This document shows positions 1 to 6,226 of a stretch of DNA of 10,489 nt, piece after piece. The notes under the pieces were generated by a model. The model saw nothing but the letters and a program-made list of their open reading frames with translations, was not told the origin of the DNA and did no database searches. Origin of the DNA: Phycisphaerales bacterium UBA2218 (GTDB lineage Bacteria > Planctomycetota > Phycisphaerae > Sedimentisphaerales > Anaerobacaceae). The stretch spans positions 1-10,489 of the forward strand of contig DCUI01000149.1 in assembly GCA_002327785.1 (NCBI GenBank), in the 5' to 3' direction. The position numbers and the translations under genes were made by a program. Positions within the stretch are counted from its first letter, which is position 1. Every line of letters begins with the position of its first letter.

Positions 1-139
1 ACGACCGTCCGGCCAGAAAGAACTGGTCCGAGGAAGTGTGTTTCCGGTAACCCGCCACAATCCCGACCATCATGATCCCACACAGGTAGGCGATGACGAC
101 GAGGGTGTCAATCCCTGAAATACTGCTGCCCATATTCAT
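1..139 (-). CDS. Sodium:solute symporter (SSS family), N-terminal part, cut by window edge
   Basis: This is the first 46 codons of a gene that runs off the left edge. The peptide has a hydrophobic first transmembrane segment (about residues 9-30, from IDTLVVIAYL into MMVGIVAG). A short polar loop follows, ending in SSDQFFLAGRS. The pattern S-x-x-F-F-L-A-G-R-S after the first helix is the hallmark of SSS (SGLT-like) transporters, inner-membrane proteins that bring in sugars, amino acids or vitamins with sodium. The ATG at 139 is preceded by AGGGGAG (144-150) at 4 bases; a second ATG two codons in (133) sits at 10 bases and is also possible. The gene starts 10 bases after the nucleotidyltransferase stop, and the Shine-Dalgarno sequence begins inside that stop codon, so the two are probably translationally coupled. 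A sugar substrate is suggested only by the neighbouring genes. The family call is firm despite the short fragment. Confidence 0.85.
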   Translation of the reverse strand, partial: MNMGSSISGIDTLVVIAYLCGIMMVGIVAGYRKHTSSDQFFLAGRS

Positions 140-143
140 CTTG

Positions 144-150
144 CTCCCCT
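144..150 (-). promoter_or_regulatory. Shine-Dalgarno of the symporter, overlapping the upstream stop codon
   Basis: The minus-strand bases AGGGGAG begin at the last A of the TAA stop of the nucleotidyltransferase gene (150-152) and lie 4 bases before the symporter ATG at 139. A stop codon that overlaps the next ribosome binding site suggests that terminating ribosomes restart on the next gene. Confidence 0.65.
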
Positions 151-1220
151 TAAATCTGCCGTGTTTGCCGAGCAATCTGTTCCACCAGCTTCTTCATATC
201 CGTATCCGGCGTTCCTATGAACACCGTGTTGTTCGCCACCACCACAACCGCATTGTCACAGGCCACGACTACAGACTGATCCGTCCGGTTCAACACTCTG
301 TTGCCGTTTCCCGTGACAACGGCCTGGCCCGCAATGAGATTGCTGCCCTGCTTCCTACCCGTTTTCTCGACCAGTGCGGCATGGGTGCCCATATCTTCCC
401 AACTGCAGGGAAGCAATATGGAGCAGGCCCGTTCGGTTCTCTGCATAACCTCGTAGTCGATGGACCCCTTCGGCATCTGGGGAAACAGACGCTCCAGGAC
501 CGAATCGCGGGACGGGGTCTGCCATGCGGCGCCGATCTCCTCGAGCAGGGGTATCGCCTGGGGCAGGTGCGTGCCGATCTCCTTCAGGATCGTCTCCGCC
601 TTCCAGGCGAATTGCCCTGAATTCCAGCGATAGCAACCCGCATCCAGAAATCGCTGCGCCATCGCCTGGTTGGGTTTCTCCGTGAATGCCTCGATCTGCC
701 TGATTTCACAGCCTGGAAAACCCAGGGTTCGGCCCAGCTTCTGCCAGCCAACCTGCGTGTTGGCGGAAGTGGCTGCCACCCCGAAGGCGACCAGTCTGTC
801 GGGATGCGATTCAAGAAAACGGACCGCGTGGCCAATCGCCGCATTGAACCGATCGGCCGGCTCGATGATCTGGTCGGCCGTCAACATGACCATCGTAGCA
901 GAGGCGCACCTTCGTTTCAGGACCGTGGCGGCCAGCCCTATCGCGCCGGCCGTGTCGCGCACACAGGGTTCGGTAATGACATTCTCCGGGGGAATATGCG
1001 GCAGTGTCTGCCGTGTCAACTCCCGGTAAGAGACACTCGTCAGAATGATGATGCGATCATCGGGAATATGGCCCTTCAGTTTCTCCACCGTCAAGTCGAG
1101 CAGGCACTGACCATCGAACAGCCTGAGCAAATGCTTGGGGCAATCCGGCGTGCTCAACGGCCAGAGCCGTGTGCCAGCCCCGCCGGCCATGACCACGGCG
1201 TAGCAACAGTCATCCAACAT
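150..1220 (-). CDS. Mannose-1-phosphate guanylyltransferase-like nucleotidyltransferase (divergent)
   Basis: The protein has 356 residues, the usual length of stand-alone GDP-mannose pyrophosphorylases. These cytosolic enzymes join a sugar 1-phosphate to an NTP to give an NDP-sugar and pyrophosphate. The visible family motifs are AGGAGTRLWP (12-21), PKHL (28-31), EPCVRDTA (84-91), a metal-site TAD (114-116), TEKP (180-183), WNSGQF (199-204), SIDYEVM (253-259) and WEDMG (274-278). The C-terminal 70 residues resemble the family's beta-helix tail. The residues for nucleotide, phosphate and metal binding appear kept, so it is probably active. Several substrate-side positions differ: the usual ADH reads ADQ, the GYGYI loop reads QVGWQKL (156-162), and the tryptophan of the D-x-G-S-W motif is missing (DMGTH). 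The sugar and nucleotide are therefore uncertain, and ManC should not be assumed. The ATG at 1220 follows an AGGAG at 6 bases. It lies between a GHMP-fold gene and a symporter gene, with gaps of only 9 and 10 bases. Confidence 0.85.
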   Translation of the reverse strand: MLDDCCYAVVMAGGAGTRLWPLSTPDCPKHLLRLFDGQCLLDLTVEKLKGHIPDDRIIILTSVSYRELTRQTLPHIPPENVITEPCVRDTAGAIGLAATVLKRRCASATMVMLTADQIIEPADRFNAAIGHAVRFLESHPDRLVAFGVAATSANTQVGWQKLGRTLGFPGCEIRQIEAFTEKPNQAMAQRFLDAGCYRWNSGQFAWKAETILKEIGTHLPQAIPLLEEIGAAWQTPSRDSVLERLFPQMPKGSIDYEVMQRTERACSILLPCSWEDMGTHAALVEKTGRKQGSNLIAGQAVVTGNGNRVLNRTDQSVVVACDNAVVVVANNTVFIGTPDTDMKKLVEQIARQTRQI

Positions 1221-1226
1221 GTGCTT

Positions 1227-1231
1227 CTCCT
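1227..1231 (-). promoter_or_regulatory. Shine-Dalgarno of the nucleotidyltransferase, overlapping the GHMP-like stop codon
   Basis: AGGAG on the minus strand shares bases with the TAG stop codon (1230-1232) of the GHMP-like gene and is 6 bases from the ATG at 1220. It supports that start and suggests translational coupling of the two genes. Confidence 0.7.
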
Positions 1232-2018
1232 AATCTAGGTTCACTTTCACCTGGAAGCCACCTTCAACAGGCTCAGAAGAGGCCACGTAGATATACCCCA
1301 CACCGCAGCCCGACGGCATGGCGCCCGCATACCGGCGCTGGTAGTAGCGCAGTCGCTTCATGACCGGGACGTCGATGCTGGGATGTTCGAAGATGGCGGG
1401 CAGCATTCGGTGCCAGGCACGGGAACACAGATTGAACGACGCTCCCAAGGCAGCTAGGTCCCGCTTCTTGATCGCATGGAAGCAGTCATGACCGGACTGA
1501 CCCAACTGACTCACGACCTTCCGGGTCGCGAAGCGCCCCCCATCAAACGGATTGTATCCGCGGGGCCGCGGCCCCACACACTCAACGATCCAGAAATTGC
1601 GCTCGAACCAGCGGGCGGTACGCCCATCCAGGATCGAGGTTACTTCCTTGGGGAGCACACCGTTGTGATGCCGGAAATCATAGTGCAGCAGGTTAAACCC
1701 TGGATAGACAGAGCCCCATGCATCCTGGGATCCTCCAATGGGCACTTTGCGCTCGTTTTCCCAATAGTACAGGTCTGAGGCCAGCTTGTAGCGGTCAATG
1801 TTCCTGGGAATGCCGTTCGGGTACTTTTGCAGCAGAATCTCCCGTGTGCTGGAACAAATCCCGCACCGGTCGTGAAAAGTAACCGTTGGTTTCACTTGCA
1901 CGACCACGACATATCCATCGGCAAGGAAATTGACAAAGTTGTGGTCTCCCCATCCGCCCGCGAGAGCCACACGGTAAGGATGCACCGAATTCGTCTTGGC
2001 ATAGTACTGTTTTTCCAT
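1230..2018 (-). CDS. Compact GHMP-kinase-fold protein, likely sugar kinase or relative
   Basis: This 262-residue protein carries the landmarks of the GHMP small-molecule kinase superfamily in order. RVALAGGWGDH (16-26) matches the N-terminal R-x-x-x-A-G-G-x-x-D motif of heptose-7-phosphate kinases and fucokinases. GGSQDAWGSVYPGFNLL (95-111) matches their GGxQDQxxxxxGGxNxI segment, with Asp99 at the place of the catalytic aspartate. SGCGVGYIYV (236-245) matches the C-terminal glycine-rich motif. The ATP-binding motif 2 (usually PxxxGLGSSAA) can only be aligned with GICSST (53-58), which lacks the central glycine and the leading proline. It comes only about 27 residues after motif 1, where roughly 60-90 are usual, so the protein is shorter than the usual 300-350. 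Whether it still uses ATP is open; a sugar-1-kinase, or a kinase relative with another chemistry, both fit. The ATG at 2018 has AGGGA at 7 bases. It is coupled to the nucleotidyltransferase, which would act on a sugar 1-phosphate, the kind of product such a kinase makes. Confidence 0.75.
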   Translation of the reverse strand: MEKQYYAKTNSVHPYRVALAGGWGDHNFVNFLADGYVVVVQVKPTVTFHDRCGICSSTREILLQKYPNGIPRNIDRYKLASDLYYWENERKVPIGGSQDAWGSVYPGFNLLHYDFRHHNGVLPKEVTSILDGRTARWFERNFWIVECVGPRPRGYNPFDGGRFATRKVVSQLGQSGHDCFHAIKKRDLAALGASFNLCSRAWHRMLPAIFEHPSIDVPVMKRLRYYQRRYAGAMPSGCGVGYIYVASSEPVEGGFQVKVNLD

Positions 2019-2028
2019 TCGTGTTTCC

Positions 2029-2123
2029 CTATCCCTTAGGACGCCCTTCCGGAAAATAACGGTCGATGTGCTCCAGGATTATGGCGGTCTACCATATGAT
2101 CTGTTCCGCTTCAAGGCGGTTTC
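2029..2123 (-). pseudogene. Possible remnant of a gene 3' end in the gap before the GHMP-like gene
   Basis: In the 149-base gap between the pseudopilin and GHMP-like genes, one minus-strand frame reads like a normal protein tail: NRLEAEQIIW, a TAG stop at 2089-2091, then TAIILEHIDRYFPEGRPKG and a TAG at 2029-2031. That last stop overlaps the AGGGA ribosome binding site of the GHMP-like gene. The same stop-on-Shine-Dalgarno arrangement is used at the next two junctions. No start codon in this frame is usable and an in-frame TGA closes it at 2122-2124. If real, it is the broken end of a lost gene that once preceded the GHMP-like gene, later replaced by or joined to the pseudopilin gene. It may equally be chance, since only about 30 codons are involved. 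Confidence 0.25.
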
Positions 2124-2167
2124 ATCCGCACTTGACGGGCACAGGGGGCACAGGAACTACACCTTCG

Positions 2168-2953
2168 CTACTGGAGAGACCAGCCGACCTTCCCCCAGGC
2201 CAGCTTCTGGAAATCATACAGGTCCTGCTTTCCTTCGAGAGTCGTCGGAGCAAACTTCGAACCGCTTACGCGACTGTCGGCACGCGGCCGGAAGTACGCG
2301 ACGGTTTCCGTCGCCATCCACTTGTGGTAGCCGGCGTGGCCGTCGGCAAACCCCAAATTGGTCCCATCGCCGTGCCGAATCGGCGCATCATCCCACCACT
2401 CCGACCGGGCGTAATAGACCGAGAAACACCCGGTCGATGTGAATCCCTCGTCAATGAAGACCAGACGCTCCGATGGCGGTGGGCTGTGCATCTGGTCCAG
2501 CCGGGTGATGAACAGGAGAGTGCTGCCGTTCTTGTTGGAGGAAGGGGTGTCCTGTTTGGTGCCGTTCATGCTGTCGGGAATTGAGTAGGTAAGAACCTCG
2601 CCCCGGCGTCCCGTCGGGCACTTGTAGAGCTTGAGGTTCGCGCAATAGGGCCACAGGGCACCGGTCATGAGAGCCGCCTGCCGCGTCTGCTCGGTCCCTC
2701 CGGTGTTGCTTCCGGCGTCTCCCCAGCAGTTGTCCGCAGCGATTCCAGGATTTCCCTTCATGATCTTCCCGTCATTCTCCTGGGCATACATGATCCACGC
2801 CAAGGACATCTGCTTCAGGTTGCTCTGGCACGCGATACGTTTGCCCTGCTCGCGTGCCCGGTGCAGCGCCGGCATCAGGATGGCCATGAGCACGGCAATC
2901 ACCGCGATCACGACCAGCAACTCGATCAGCGTGAACGCCTTCCGCTTGCACAT
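2168..2953 (-). CDS. Pseudopilin-like protein with prepilin N-terminus and H-X9-DG motif
   Basis: The 261-residue protein begins with a short basic leader, then FTLIELLVVIAVIAVLMAIL (7-26), the class III (type IV pilin-like) signal. Cleavage by prepilin peptidase would fall between Ala6 and Phe7, with Glu11 as the conserved +5 glutamate; alanine in place of the usual glycine before the cut is tolerated in the family. The helix continues through PALHRAREQGKRIACQSNLKQM, typical of the large pseudopilin families of Planctomycetota and Lentisphaerota. Near the C-terminus His194 and Asp204-Gly205 form the H-X9-DG motif. The mature protein should sit in the inner membrane with a periplasmic globular domain, or be built into a pilus-like or type II secretion fibre. 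Its role is unknown; such genes are often scattered beside sulfatases and carbohydrate genes. The ATG at 2953 has AGGGA at 7 bases. Gaps of 100 and 149 bases to its neighbours leave room for separate regulation. Confidence 0.88.
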   Translation of the reverse strand: MCKRKAFTLIELLVVIAVIAVLMAILMPALHRAREQGKRIACQSNLKQMSLAWIMYAQENDGKIMKGNPGIAADNCWGDAGSNTGGTEQTRQAALMTGALWPYCANLKLYKCPTGRRGEVLTYSIPDSMNGTKQDTPSSNKNGSTLLFITRLDQMHSPPPSERLVFIDEGFTSTGCFSVYYARSEWWDDAPIRHGDGTNLGFADGHAGYHKWMATETVAYFRPRADSRVSGSKFAPTTLEGKQDLYDFQKLAWGKVGWSLQ

Positions 2954-3053
2954 ATCTTGTTCCCTGCCTTTCTTTGTTTTGGTGGACGCGAGTGTCCAAC
3001 CCCGGCGTCAGCCCTCATTCCATCTTCCTGAAGCCGTCTCTGACTGACCCTCA

Positions 3054-4634
3054 CTAGCGGATGTTCTCCATGCCCATGGGCTTCCTTCCTTTGGGGGCGC
3101 TGCGTCCACTGGACTTCAGCTTGCTAAGCAAGGCCTGGAGTTCCTTTCGTTTCTCGGATTCCTTGAAGTACAGATTGGTGGTTTCGCCGGGGTCGGCCTT
3201 CAGATTGTAGAGTTGCCCCGGCGCATCGGGAGCCAGTTCCGGCAGTCTGTAGGCCTGCAGTATCCCGTCTCTGTCGTAATCGTTCCCTCCCGACCCCTTG
3301 TGATCGAGGTACTTCCACTCGCCCTGGCGAATCTGGAATTCCCCTCGGAAACTCTGGGTCAGCATGTACGGTCTCACCGGATCGTCTTCCGCCTGAAGTC
3401 CCAGCATGACGGGCAACATGTCGTAGCTGTCTCTGGCATCCTCGTCTTTCAGTTCATATCCCACTGCGGACGCCAAGGTGGCGAAGATATCCGTGGTATT
3501 GGTCATCTGCTTCGAAACCTGCCCCGCGGGAATGGCCCGGGGCCAACGTGCAATGAAGGGGACACGATGGCCGCCCTCCCAGCCGTCCCGCTTCATACCC
3601 CGCCATCCGCCCGCAGCATTGTGACCGTATTCCTGCCTCATGCGGTGGTAGTGAACGGTTTCCGGACCGTTGTCCGAGCTGAAGAGCACCAGGGTGTTCT
3701 CCCCGACGCCCAGTTCATCGAGTTTGTCCAGCAATCGTCCGACCAGGACATCGAGTTCCCAGACGAAGTCGCCCCGGGGGCCTCCATCGGTCTTGCCCCG
3801 AAATTCTTCCGCGGGCAGGACGGGCGCGTGAGCAATCTGGGTGCACAGAACAGCGCAGAAAGGTCTGCCCTTATGTCGGTCGAGGTGATTCGTGATGAAA
3901 TCCACGGTCTTCTGGTAGAACATCTTGTCGGCGTTTTCGAAGTCATAACCCACCGACATGAATCCCTCGTCGTTGTCCCACAACCATCCGTCCAGGTTCG
4001 GCAGATTGCTGCGTTTGTGCATGATGGTGGCGGGCACCGGCACCATGCCGTTCTCGATGTAGATGTAGAGCGGATCGGTGGTGGGGCAGTTCGGCGTGAC
4101 GTAGGATTCGTCGAACCCCCTTCTGTTGGGGCCGTCCTCCAGAGGGGTGCTCTTTTCGTAGTTGATCAACCTGGCGTTGGCAAACCCGCCCCCGAGGCGC
4201 TTGCCGACATCGTCATACCAGGTCAGGCCCACATGCCACTTCCCAAATACGCCGATCCGATACCCCTTGGCCCGCAGCATGTCGCCCAGGGTCAGTGTGC
4301 CCGACTGGAGATAACTGGGACCGCCAGGCCCCTCGAAGGCGCCTCCCCCCCGGCCGGTGGACCTGAAGATCTGCTGTCCGGAATAGAGCCCATAGCGGGA
4401 CGGGGAACAGATTGTCGAAGGGCTGTGCGCATCCGTGAACCTGATACCCTCTCGCGCCATCCTGTCGATGCGAGGTGTTTTGTAGGCCGCTTTCGGATTG
4501 TAGATGGAAAGATCGCCGAAGCCCAGATCATCGGTATAGATGATCACGATGTGCGGCAGTTCCGCAGCGGTGCCGCAGGCCCCTGCCAGTACCGACAAGA
4601 GAAGGATACCGTACCTCATCGCACTCTCATTCAT
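3054..4634 (-). CDS. Secreted sulfatase, formylglycine-dependent S1 family (arylsulfatase type)
   Basis: This enzyme should hydrolyse sulfate esters, probably on carbohydrate. The motif C-S-P-S-R with Y-G-L-Y-S-G after it is the type I formylglycine signature; the cysteine (residue 76 when counted from the ATG at 4634) would be converted to formylglycine by a maturation enzyme not encoded here. Other family marks are YTDDLGFGD with the two metal-binding aspartates (35-36), GKWHVG (131-136), the HAP histidine (269), SSDNGPE with Asp321-Asn322, and RGMKRDGWEGGHRVPF with its lysine (348). Its length, about 526 residues, is normal. The first ATG (4634) has AAGGG at 8 bases. A TTG at 4640 lacks that support, and an ATG at 4619 would begin right at the hydrophobic signal peptide (MRYGILLLSVLAGACGTAA), so it is the main alternative. 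A cysteine in the signal region lacks a proper lipobox, so export by Sec to the periplasm or surface is preferred. The gene begins 61 bases after the oxidoreductase stop. Confidence 0.95.
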   Translation of the reverse strand: MNESAMRYGILLLSVLAGACGTAAELPHIVIIYTDDLGFGDLSIYNPKAAYKTPRIDRMAREGIRFTDAHSPSTICSPSRYGLYSGQQIFRSTGRGGGAFEGPGGPSYLQSGTLTLGDMLRAKGYRIGVFGKWHVGLTWYDDVGKRLGGGFANARLINYEKSTPLEDGPNRRGFDESYVTPNCPTTDPLYIYIENGMVPVPATIMHKRSNLPNLDGWLWDNDEGFMSVGYDFENADKMFYQKTVDFITNHLDRHKGRPFCAVLCTQIAHAPVLPAEEFRGKTDGGPRGDFVWELDVLVGRLLDKLDELGVGENTLVLFSSDNGPETVHYHRMRQEYGHNAAGGWRGMKRDGWEGGHRVPFIARWPRAIPAGQVSKQMTNTTDIFATLASAVGYELKDEDARDSYDMLPVMLGLQAEDDPVRPYMLTQSFRGEFQIRQGEWKYLDHKGSGGNDYDRDGILQAYRLPELAPDAPGQLYNLKADPGETTNLYFKESEKRKELQALLSKLKSSGRSAPKGRKPMGMENIR

Positions 4635-4695
4635 CCCCAATTCCCTTTCGGCAGGCAGGTTCAGAAGTCGCGGGAGAGACCGCCTTCACCGGCAC

Positions 4696-6030
4696 TCAGA
4701 TCATATCGTAGCTATAGGGCCGTCGCATCGGCCGGGACACGTGACCTTGCGCCTCGACATCGCCGATGAAACTCTCACGGACCGGGTCCCACTGGAGCCT
4801 TCGGCCCAAGCGAATGGCGATGACGCCAAGGTGCGCCAAGCTCGCGGACCGATGCCCGACACTGGCTGGGCAGATAGTGGTCCGGCCGGAACGGACACAG
4901 TCGAGGAAATTGCCCATGTGGTCCTCGCTGTGATAGACCCTCTTGGCATCATCAGGGAGCCTGTCGGCCAGAATGGCGCGTTCGCTGGCGCCGATCTGGT
5001 CTCGCGTCACCCAGATCCATCCATCGGAGCCGATGAACTTGATCCCGTGCAGTTGCCCGCCCTTGTTGACGACCGCGCCATTCCACGCGCTGTCCTTGGT
5101 GCTGTTGCAGGTATGGACCACGCCGTTGGCATACGTGTACGTGACCGCATACTCGCTTGCCGCTGTGTACCCCCCTGGGATCATCTGCACCAGCTGCTTG
5201 CCCTCGATGTTGACGGGGCCGGAGTCGTCCATTTCCAGGGCCCAAAGCACGATGTCGTTATGGTGCGCGCCCCAGTCCGTCATGGTGCCGCCGGAGTATT
5301 CCCACCAGTAGCGGAATGTCCGGTGGGTACGTTCCTTGACGTACGGCACCTTCGGCGTCTGACCGAGCCAGAAGTCGTAGTCGAACCCATCAGGAACCGA
5401 CGCGGTGGAGAACGGTCCTTCACGCAAGCCCGCCGGAAGCCAGACCTCGGCCCTGGAGATCTTGCCGATACGGCCGTTGCGGACAAGATCACAAGCCATC
5501 CTGAAGTAGATGCTGCTCCGCTGCTGCGTGCCCGTCTGCAGGACACGCCCGGTCTGCTTCTGGACCTCGACGAGATGCTTACCCTCGTCGATGGTAAGGG
5601 TCAGCGGCTTCTCGCAGTAGACATGCTTGCCCGCCTTCATGGCGGCCATCGAAACCAGCACGTGCCAGTGATCGACGGTCCCACAGATGACCGCGTCCAC
5701 GTCCCGCTGCCGGACCAGTTCACGGAAGTCGGCGTAGCGTTTCGCGTCTGGAAAGTGCTTGGCCGCTGAGGCCAGACGTTCGGCATCGACGTCGCAGATC
5801 GCCACCACCTTGGCGCCGAGCCGTTCGGCGTTTCGAGCGTCGCCCTGGCCCTGTCCACCGCAGCCGACCAGACCGATCTGGATGCGATCGTTGAGTGAAG
5901 CACTCCCCGGTGCACTCTGCTGGGCGGCCACTTCGCGCGCTATCCACGCAGGCAGGGCCGCCGTGGCTGTCAGCAGGCCTGCGTTCTTGAGAAACCGGCG
6001 ACGTGAAACAGAAAAGCTTGTGCCCATCAT
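4696..6030 (-). CDS. Tat-exported Gfo/Idh/MocA family oxidoreductase
   Basis: This is an NAD(P)-dependent dehydrogenase of the Gfo/Idh/MocA family, which oxidises, reduces or otherwise modifies sugars and cyclitols. Counted from the ATG at 6030 it has 444 residues. SRRRFLK (9-15) followed by a hydrophobic stretch and an alanine-rich end near residue 36 is a twin-arginine signal, so the protein is probably exported already folded with its cofactor. GLVGCGGQG (53-61) is the Rossmann dinucleotide motif. CEKPL (139-143) holds the family's catalytic-site lysine (141), and DWGAHHND (252-259) supplies the usual active-site histidine. The segment VDHWHVLVSMAAMKAGKHVYCEKPL is typical of the large exported group in Planctomycetota. 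I chose 6030 because GGGAG lies 8 bases before it; a GTG at 6045 would put that ribosome site inside the gene. The substrate cannot be named. It lies between the LamG-protein and sulfatase genes, suggesting joint work on an extracellular saccharide. Confidence 0.93.
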   Translation of the reverse strand: MMGTSFSVSRRRFLKNAGLLTATAALPAWIAREVAAQQSAPGSASLNDRIQIGLVGCGGQGQGDARNAERLGAKVVAICDVDAERLASAAKHFPDAKRYADFRELVRQRDVDAVICGTVDHWHVLVSMAAMKAGKHVYCEKPLTLTIDEGKHLVEVQKQTGRVLQTGTQQRSSIYFRMACDLVRNGRIGKISRAEVWLPAGLREGPFSTASVPDGFDYDFWLGQTPKVPYVKERTHRTFRYWWEYSGGTMTDWGAHHNDIVLWALEMDDSGPVNIEGKQLVQMIPGGYTAASEYAVTYTYANGVVHTCNSTKDSAWNGAVVNKGGQLHGIKFIGSDGWIWVTRDQIGASERAILADRLPDDAKRVYHSEDHMGNFLDCVRSGRTTICPASVGHRSASLAHLGVIAIRLGRRLQWDPVRESFIGDVEAQGHVSRPMRRPYSYDMI

Positions 6031-6038
6031 GGTTGCAG

Positions 6039-6043
6039 CTCCC
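6039..6043 (-). promoter_or_regulatory. Shine-Dalgarno that fixes the oxidoreductase start at 6030
   Basis: GGGAG on the minus strand stands 8 bases before the ATG at 6030 (a second ATG follows directly). An upstream in-frame GTG at 6045 would place this site inside the coding region and adds nothing to the Tat signal, so it is less likely to be the start. Confidence 0.6.
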
Positions 6044-6101
6044 ACAGTTCAATAGCGTTTCGATCACGGACCACGCGAGTCCATATACGGCCACGATCCC
6101 A

Positions 6102-6206
6102 TCAGAGACGTAACGGGTCGCCCGGTCCCAGCAGCAGTCCCACCACCATCCTAATATACTGCAGTATCGTCCAGAAGATTAGGAAGAACACCGTGTACGG
6201 CATCAT
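6102..6206 (-). CDS. Small hydrophobic ORF, possible single-pass membrane peptide
   Basis: In the 196-base gap between the LamG-protein and oxidoreductase genes, a minus-strand frame encodes 34 residues from ATG 6206. It starts MMPYTVFFLIFWTILQYIRM and continues VVGLLLGPGDPLRL to a TGA at 6102-6104. About 20 residues in a row are hydrophobic or aromatic, as in a transmembrane helix, with a short polar C-terminus. A strong AAGGAGG (6220-6226) precedes it, although the 13-base spacing is longer than ideal. The same frame is open from an ATG at 6230 that overlaps the preceding TGA as ATGA, giving 42 residues and a classic coupling overlap but no ribosome site of its own. I do not recognise the peptide. 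It could be a small membrane protein linked to its exported neighbours, the remnant of a longer membrane protein, or a chance frame. Confidence 0.5.
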   Translation of the reverse strand: MMPYTVFFLIFWTILQYIRMVVGLLLGPGDPLRL

Positions 6207-6219
6207 CGTCGCCCCGACG

Positions 6220-6226
6220 CCTCCTT
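6220..6226 (-). promoter_or_regulatory. Strong Shine-Dalgarno directly after the LamG-protein stop codon
   Basis: AAGGAGG on the minus strand follows the TGA stop at 6227-6229 directly. It is nearly a perfect anti-16S match, yet no annotated-size gene follows. The nearest ATG pair (6206 and 6203) opens the small hydrophobic frame. This is the main evidence that the small frame is translated. Confidence 0.5.

Noticed and set aside
2107..2120. Short inverted repeat CCGC/GCGG as a possible terminator after the pseudopilin gene
   Set aside because: The stem is only 4 base pairs and no T-run follows on the minus strand, so I cannot support a terminator.
4563..4580. Possible lipoprotein cysteine in the sulfatase signal peptide
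   Set aside because: The residues before the cysteine (LAGAC) do not fit a lipobox, which needs an aliphatic residue at -3; ordinary Sec cleavage after the alanines is more likely.
3213..4769. Long plus-strand open frame opposite the sulfatase
   Set aside because: It mirrors the sulfatase gene, whose motifs are unmistakable on the minus strand. Its translation has no recognisable domain and is rich in residues typical of antisense frames in GC-rich genes.
4540..5769. Long plus-strand open frame opposite the oxidoreductase
   Set aside because: This is an antisense shadow of a clear Gfo/Idh/MocA gene; no domain or convincing ribosome site supports it.
6156..6167. Perfect 12-base palindrome ATACTGCAGTAT
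   Set aside because: A palindrome of this length is expected a couple of times by chance in 10 kb, and it lies inside the small hydrophobic frame with no flanking operator-like context.
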